Below are positions 58,288-64,000 of a DNA stretch of 64,000 nucleotides, one piece after another; positions within the stretch are counted from its first letter, which is position 1, and each line of letters begins with the position of its first letter. Origin of the DNA: Branchiostoma floridae (lineage: Eukaryota > Chordata > Leptocardii > Amphioxiformes > Branchiostomatidae); contig NC_049992.1 in the NCBI RefSeq assembly GCF_000003815.2, forward strand, positions 7,906,353 to 7,970,352, in the 5' to 3' direction. The notes below the pieces were generated by a model that saw nothing but the letters and a program-made list of their open reading frames with translations, had not been told where the DNA came from and did no database searches. Made by a program: the position numbers and the translations under genes.

Positions 58288-60439
58288 ATACGGTATGTTA
58301 GGTGTGGTGAGGTTAGTACAACACGCAGTTACATTATACATTCCTGCGACACTCGCTCAGGTAAAACGCTTAACCTTAGTTGGCAAGGTTTGCCTGTCTG
58401 TCATCATCACAGAGTATTGCAACCCGTCTCTTCAGAGGCGATGTTTAACGCCCGAATGACTTCACCTTCCATCTGGGTGCTCTCAGATCTTCTTGCACGA
58501 TAGAGGTTTAAGAAATGCACGTCTCGCATTCAACCTTGTTGCTAAATAAAATTCTCGCCTGTTTTTTTTTCTATTTATTTATTTATTTTTCAAGTCACCT
58601 GTTGTATATTTTATGATATTTGTCCACAAAAATTGTGTGCGCTGTGTTGCCCTGATAAGACCTCACTGAGTTTTTTTGATCTGCTCTTGTGTAGGCATTG
58701 CCACAATTTAAAAGAGTTGTGTTAAGCGTATAGTAGATTGTATTAGCTTAAGTAGACATAGATTTAGATTAGACGTTATTTCCCCTTTGATTCATCTATA
58801 AATCTCATTTTCCTTCTCTGATAAGTGTACAATTATGTGTACCACTGCTTTACTTTGTTTGCATTTAGCTCACGGGCATGAATTGCAATATATTGTAAGG
58901 GTTCCTGTTTTGGCCTCCCTTTCACTTGTATATTTGTATGAAATGAAATAGAAATAGAATAAAATTGCACTTGAAAGTACACAGTTCTTGTCTGATGATA
59001 GATATTGTATTCAAAAGAGGACGCCCCATGTTTGAGCTAGTCTGACGCACTACAGGGTGCTTTTAACTCTGTCTCGACACGGGGTTTGAAATGCGTGTCT
59101 AGATAAGTAGCACTGGGCCGGTAGCTGCCATTCTCGCTACCTTGTACCAGATTAAAGGTTACCAAAGCCACTTAAAGTCACGGGAATGAGCAGGAGCCTT
59201 TATTTGCTCCCTGTCACAAGCCTGAATATCACAGCTAGCCTCAAACAAAGGCTCTGTTAAGGTCGATTTGTGAGCAGCATAGTCTTAAAACGAACTATCA
59301 TGATATTTCTAAGGTGTGGGTGGTTTAAGTTTTACTTTACCATAAGGTTGGGACGGATCTGGATTCGTTATGTAGCAATCATTAGAATCTGTAACGGCTG
59401 CCTAACATCGGCTCCCTGAAAGTAATGTTGCCCCAATGAGTGTTCATAAAATGTAACTGCCGTCTGTCACAATATCGTTGGACAACAGGAGCATGTTCCG
59501 CTAACTGAGCATAAGGTCAACGTTCCTCATACTCAGAATAGATAAGTCATTGCTGATTTCGTTCAGACCCTTGTGGTACTTAGTGGCAAAAAGAGTAGCA
59601 AGTTTCCTTGCTGTTTCAGTAGCTGGGTATATCTTTACAGAGAGGGTTGCTAACCCCGCCCTTTAACCGACTCAACGCCCCTCCCCGTACAAGGAATCCC
59701 CGTTTTAAGTCCCTTTCAAAAGAATGGTGCAGCCCCAATCGAGATGGCCTTGCCAGGGTTTGCCAGTTACCAACTATTTAGAACTAGGATCTTAACTGTA
59801 TACCAGTTGAGCAACATTGTGACGCCGCCATTGCTCATTTACTTGATTGCAATTCATCTCGAAAATGATCACTTTTATTCTTCTTTCTAAAGCCAGTTTC
59901 TTCCCTAAACTTTTTTGATTGCGAAAATATACATGGAAACTTCAGAGTATCTTCTGTTATCAGCCATATGGCTTTTAAGAATACAAGCAACTACTAGTAA
60001 TGAGATTAAGTACCAACTAACGAAAAGGGGAACTGTCTTCACTATGAGGACGTGGTCTGAGCCAGTTTCTTTCTTAGATGAGTAGATTGTAAAGATATAC
60101 ATGGAAAATCAGAGCATCTTACAAGTATACAAGCAACTCATCAGATTAAGTACTGACGAAAGAAAGACAAAGCTCCCTCTGAATTCACTAGGAGGACCTG
60201 GTCCTTGGCAAACTTGAGCTGGACTCTTTCCCGGGGACGTATCAGCGGAGCGGAGGCGTCACGGCCTCGGGACCATTCATCCATCAAAGCCGCCTACTTA
60301 ACACCTGTCAAGCCGGTGCCGGTCCCGCCACGCTCCAGGGCAAGATCAGTGGCATACTCGTCTGTGCTCGGTAATTCCCGCGAGAGGCACACCCAGGTAT
60401 TGGATCTGCCATTCTACACTTATTTATGGTTCGGTTCGT
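58288..60439. other. Nothing recognised; a CpG-richer patch at 60.23-60.40 kb
   Basis: AT-rich DNA. The patch at 60230-60400 is open on both strands; on the minus strand it could be read as a short C-terminal stretch (TDEYATDLALERGGTGTG then stop), but no acceptor is convincing. Confidence 0.35.
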
Positions 60440-61130
60440 ATAGGAGATCGCATGTTCACAGGAGTAGAATGTATGTTTATATATACTTGAATGATGCTAT
60501 ACCAGCTATATAGAATACTTTGTACCTCTTTACAACTTTAAAAAATTGCTGCCCACGTCTATGAATGATATGCTAGCTGCATAAGAGATTGCATGTTCAC
60601 AGGATTAGAATGTAGGTTTAGATATACCGAATGATGCTATACCTGTAGCTATACCAGCTACATGTATATAGAATACTTCGTAGCTCTTAACAACTTAAAA
60701 AAAGTGCTGCCCACGTCTATGAATGATGTGCAGGTTGTATAGGAGATCGCATGTTCACAGGAGTGGAATGTAGGTTTAGATATACCGAATGATGCTATAC
60801 CAGCTACATGTATATAGAATACTTCGTAGCTCTTAACAACTTAAAAAAAAGTGCTGCCCACGTCTATGAATGATGTGCAGGTTGTATAGGAGATCGCATG
60901 TTCACAGGAGTGGAATGTAGGTTTAGATACACGGAATGATGCTATACCAGCTACATGTATATAGTGCTGCCCATGTCAATGAATGATATGCTAGCTGCAT
61001 AAGATATTGCATGTTCACAAGTGTGGAACAAATGTAGGTTTAGATACACCGAATGATGCTATACAAGGCATAGAATACTTCGTACCTCTTTTCAAATTTA
61101 AAGAATTTGCTCTCCATGTCTATGAATGAT
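60440..61130 (+). repeat. Tandem array, unit about 115-156 bp, five units
   Basis: GCATGTTCACAGGAGTGGAA then TGTAGGTTTAGATA recurs at about 60450, 60590, 60747, 60896 and 61009. GCTGCCCACGTCTATGAATG recurs between them. The third and fourth units are nearly identical. Confidence 0.9.
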
Positions 61131-63597
61131 ATGTCTGCGTCATATACCTAGATGATAGACTGGCTGTAAAATAATTCCGTACGTCTTGAGGCAAGAATGG
61201 GGATGACAAGGTAACCGCACTCCGACATTCAGTACCAAGGACAAGTAAATAAAAAAATCGAGTTAGCAAAACCACCCTGAAATTGTCCCACTCACGTCCT
61301 ATTCCACTTAAGATGGGTAAAAAAAATAGCACGATATTTGTGAATAACTTCATGGTTCTACTTTTAGACCGTTTTCCAGTGAATAGCAATTTTATAATGG
61401 GGATTATTCGCACAGGGGGTTTTATTACCAAAGAACGCTTACGCGAAGTCCGCGACACAATTCTGTATGTCGCTAACGGGCTTTCTGGTCATAAATTTTT
61501 GTATCGAACTCGCAATGTTGGGTTCAAAAGAATGTCATATACAGGACATGAAAAACGATGTGTTCTTGATATGTACTGTTAGTTCCTATCTTTGATTAGT
61601 AACGCAAAATAAATTTCGTGTGACGCGAGCGTACAAAACATGACAAATTATATAAAGCTTTCAACATCAAAAGTCTGTTCCCGGACATTCAAGAAGAATT
61701 ACATGATTATTCTTGTGTACATTTCTGTAGTTTGATTTTGCAAACAATTAAGTGAAGTCGGTTATTTCTACAGACATAGTTTTTTTCTGTGCCAAAAGAA
61801 CTAGCTATAAAACATTAATTAATAATGTAACACTTTTTAGTTGTACAAATGCCCTGCGCTAAAGAATAATTGAAGTGGCAAATGTTAATTCTAAAAATGT
61901 GTTCCTTATAACGTTATGTCAGATAAACCCTCAACGGTAGTAGGGTCCTAGGATAACTATTGATTAATTGAGCTAACTTCCCATTAACTGTTTAAAAAAA
62001 CACACAGGCAGAAACTAAATGCAGGAAATAAGCACACTGCTAACATGCAAGTGAAACATCACAGTAAAGGGATTCCATACCTGCAGTTTTAGCCACCACA
62101 AACCAAGAGAGTCCTTCCCTCCACGCCATCCCCGAGAACGGACGACTAGATTTGTGTCATGCTCCGCCCTACTCATGAGTAACACTCTCCCTCATCGTTA
62201 TTATCATGCACGTGACCAACAGCCAATCAGGACCGCTCTTTGTGAGGCTATGATGAGGTTCTGGCCAATGGGTTTTAAGGTATTATAGATGACAAACGGT
62301 TATGCAGCATCCCCTAGAGTGGCCGCTTCAAGCCGCGTGTTACAGTGAGATATGACCGCACACAGGGATGAAAGGAATGTACGATTGAATATCACCGGAG
62401 GAAAAATATATTTCACAGAAAACGATAATGAAAGGAAAGAGGACAACAAATCAGACACCCACTGGAACTTGTCGGGCAAAAAAACAAAACATGCTGTCGC
62501 TCGAAGTACTATAACCAACCGTTACCGCGGTACCGCGTGTCTACGCAGCTGTTATGTTACACCGAAGGTAGCTCGCCCAAGATGACGAATACATTCCCAG
62601 ATACAGATAGATACAGGTCAAGAATCGCACATTGAAAGGTTCATTTGTTTCCATTGTGTGACCTAAAACAAGTTGGCATTGCGACGTTCACCATTTGACA
62701 CATCTGGCTACGCGCCAATAAGGAGAATGATTAAGGTGAGGCAAGATGGAGTGGACCCCTTAAGGCGAACCTACGCCTCGGGGTAGACTGGCACTATCGC
62801 AGCTCTCAAGAAGACGATATTCGGGCGCCGCTCCATCCATCATTTTACTAATAATGGCAGAGATACGGATGTGAAACCCTACAGCATTGATCTGCCTACT
62901 GTAGGTGCATCAGCGGATATGGAAACACCCAGGAGAAGAATAGTAAGTTTGCGGTGGAACCAGTCCGTGCATTGTTCCCACATGATGAGTACAGAAACAG
63001 TCGATCACATGGAGACAATCCCAGAACAAAGAGTCTAGACATGCACGAGACAACAAAGAAAATAGATAAGCCTAGGAAGAGAAGGATTTTGTCTTTAGCG
63101 TGAGTCTGGACAGTTGGAACGTAAGAAAATAAGATAGGGTAGTAACTCTTTTTATATATCAGAACTTTTTGGCAGCTGTAAATCAATTTCTAACAGAGCA
63201 ACAATGCAAATATAGTTAAAGATAACAGACTGAAATAAGTCTACGTCTGTTGCAAGCGAGTATCTCAGCACTTTTGTATGGAATTAACATGTAAACCTCA
63301 AGTATATGAATATAACAAATGATCTTTCTAATGACAACGACTTGTTACGCACTTAGCAAAATTGTAATGACGACCATTTTTGCTTATTGATTATCAACTA
63401 GTTGCTTTGACACGTTTGTATGCAACCGTATCAACCTACATTAATCTAAATATTGCACGCAGCATTCTTGACTTAGTGCTCTTTTGCATCGCCCAGTGGC
63501 ATTAAATATTTTGATACTGTGGTGATGGCAATATTCTGCAACTGCGTGTACTACTAGCAAATGCTGTCATTGCAGCGAAGTTATTCTTGTTCTTGTT
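61131..63597. other. Intergenic DNA around the candidate promoter
   Basis: Outside 62081-62275 I see no exon with recognisable content and no repeat. Confidence 0.4.
62081..62275 (-). promoter_or_regulatory. Promoter-like region with candidate first exon, minus strand
   Basis: Within 110 bp lie two CCAAT boxes (62223-62227 and 62264-62268), an E-box CACGTG (62209-62214), an AP-1-like palindrome ACTCATGAGT (62171-62180) and a GC box CCGCCC (62164-62169). Downstream on the minus strand an exon-like stretch ends at a consensus donor CAG|GTATGG (62081/62080). It has an ATG at 62129 that stays open to the donor. It could be the first exon of the secreted-protein gene at 55.5 kb: joined to the acceptor at 55500, the 62129 frame would stop before the main ATG, so it would act as a 5'UTR with a small upstream frame. 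The join is inference, and the promoter could equally serve a plus-strand gene. Confidence 0.35.
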
Positions 63598-64000
63598 CAG
63601 TTACTGAATAACACCCCTGTGTTGGGGCAAACCATCCAGGACATGTTCGCACATGTTCGCACACGACGGGTTATACCGCCCCTTACAGGGTGACACACCC
63701 GTCCGGGTGAATGATGTAGATCACCATGTGGCTGATACGAGACAGAGGTTCGCCAGGCCTCCATCCGGGTGATTTGAAGTGAATCACCAACTCCCAATAG
63801 AAGGATTTGCACCAACGCACACTGCACCATCGCACATGTGGGGTTCTTTAACGTGCATGGGGTATGGCTCTCCCCATACACGGGACCTCCATTTAACGTC
63901 TTATCCGAGGGACGACTCATTTTTCACTTGAGTAAAGTGAGGAAAGTCGTGTAAAGTGCCTTTCCCAAGGGCACAAGACCGGCAACACGGCAGGCGTATT
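63598..64000 (-). mobile_element. SINE or related repeat, cut by the window edge
   Basis: Minus strand starts at or beyond 64000 with GGTCTTGTGCCCTTGGGAAA then GGCACTTTACACGACTTTCC TCACTTTACTC, the SINE body motif, and ends in a tandem AACAAGAACAAG tail at 63598. A 107-codon open frame across it is not a gene. Confidence 0.68.

Noticed and set aside
61283-61582. 99-codon plus-strand frame
   Set aside because: No signal peptide, domain or splice support; expected by chance in 64 kb.
63597-63920. 107-codon minus-strand frame
   Set aside because: Lies within a SINE-type repeat.
1-64000. LTR retrotransposon, LINE or integrated virus
   Set aside because: No reverse transcriptase, integrase, gag-like zinc knuckle or long terminal repeat pair was seen in any frame.

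Overview
The window looks like a draft-assembly piece of an invertebrate deuterostome nuclear genome, most probably an amphioxus (Branchiostoma). The grounds are long introns with short phase-matched exons, GT-AG junctions, three N-runs of about 100 bases (14768-14867, 38904-39003, 40713-40814), many tRNA-derived SINEs and non-autonomous DNA transposons, long microsatellites, and no bacterial-type gene organisation. The species call is inference; the eukaryotic nature is seen directly.

Region 1-31600 holds the 5' part of one minus-strand gene. Four exons (31148-31260, 29917-30054, 28254-28363, 10361-10471) join in perfect phase. They encode a signal peptide, a complete EMI domain and one EGF-like module, which is the N-terminal order of MEGF6-type secreted or extracellular-matrix proteins. 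A TATA-like box lies about 310 bp upstream of the ATG. The gene continues past the left edge of the window. At two of its exons (2 and 4) one exon edge plus adjoining intron has been tandemly duplicated, leaving decayed partial exons with decoy splice sites.

Region 31600-54700 is intergenic and full of repeats: tandem arrays at 39.3-40.2 kb and 44.0-44.7 kb, CA/GT microsatellites at 36.7-37.1 and 41.5-41.75 kb, SINEs, and small inverted-repeat elements. Two stretches rich in transcription-factor-like motifs (38.38-38.72 and 42.29-42.56 kb) could be regulatory.

Region 54700-62300 holds a second minus-strand gene. Its main exon (54751-55499) encodes a 240-residue secreted, cysteine-containing protein that I do not recognise, behind a strong 3' splice site. 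A promoter-like stretch with two CCAAT boxes, a GC box and an E-box lies at 62.08-62.27 kb and might belong to it. A tRNA-like pseudogene is at 57.0 kb and a tandem array at 60.4-61.1 kb. The right end (63.6-64.0 kb) is a SINE.

The two genes are both predicted to be secreted but nothing shows that they work together. Most of the structure worth a second look is in the mobile-element layer: foldback elements with intact target-site duplications, multicopy MITE families, and one element nested inside another. No reverse transcriptase, transposase, CRISPR array or other autonomous system was recognised.
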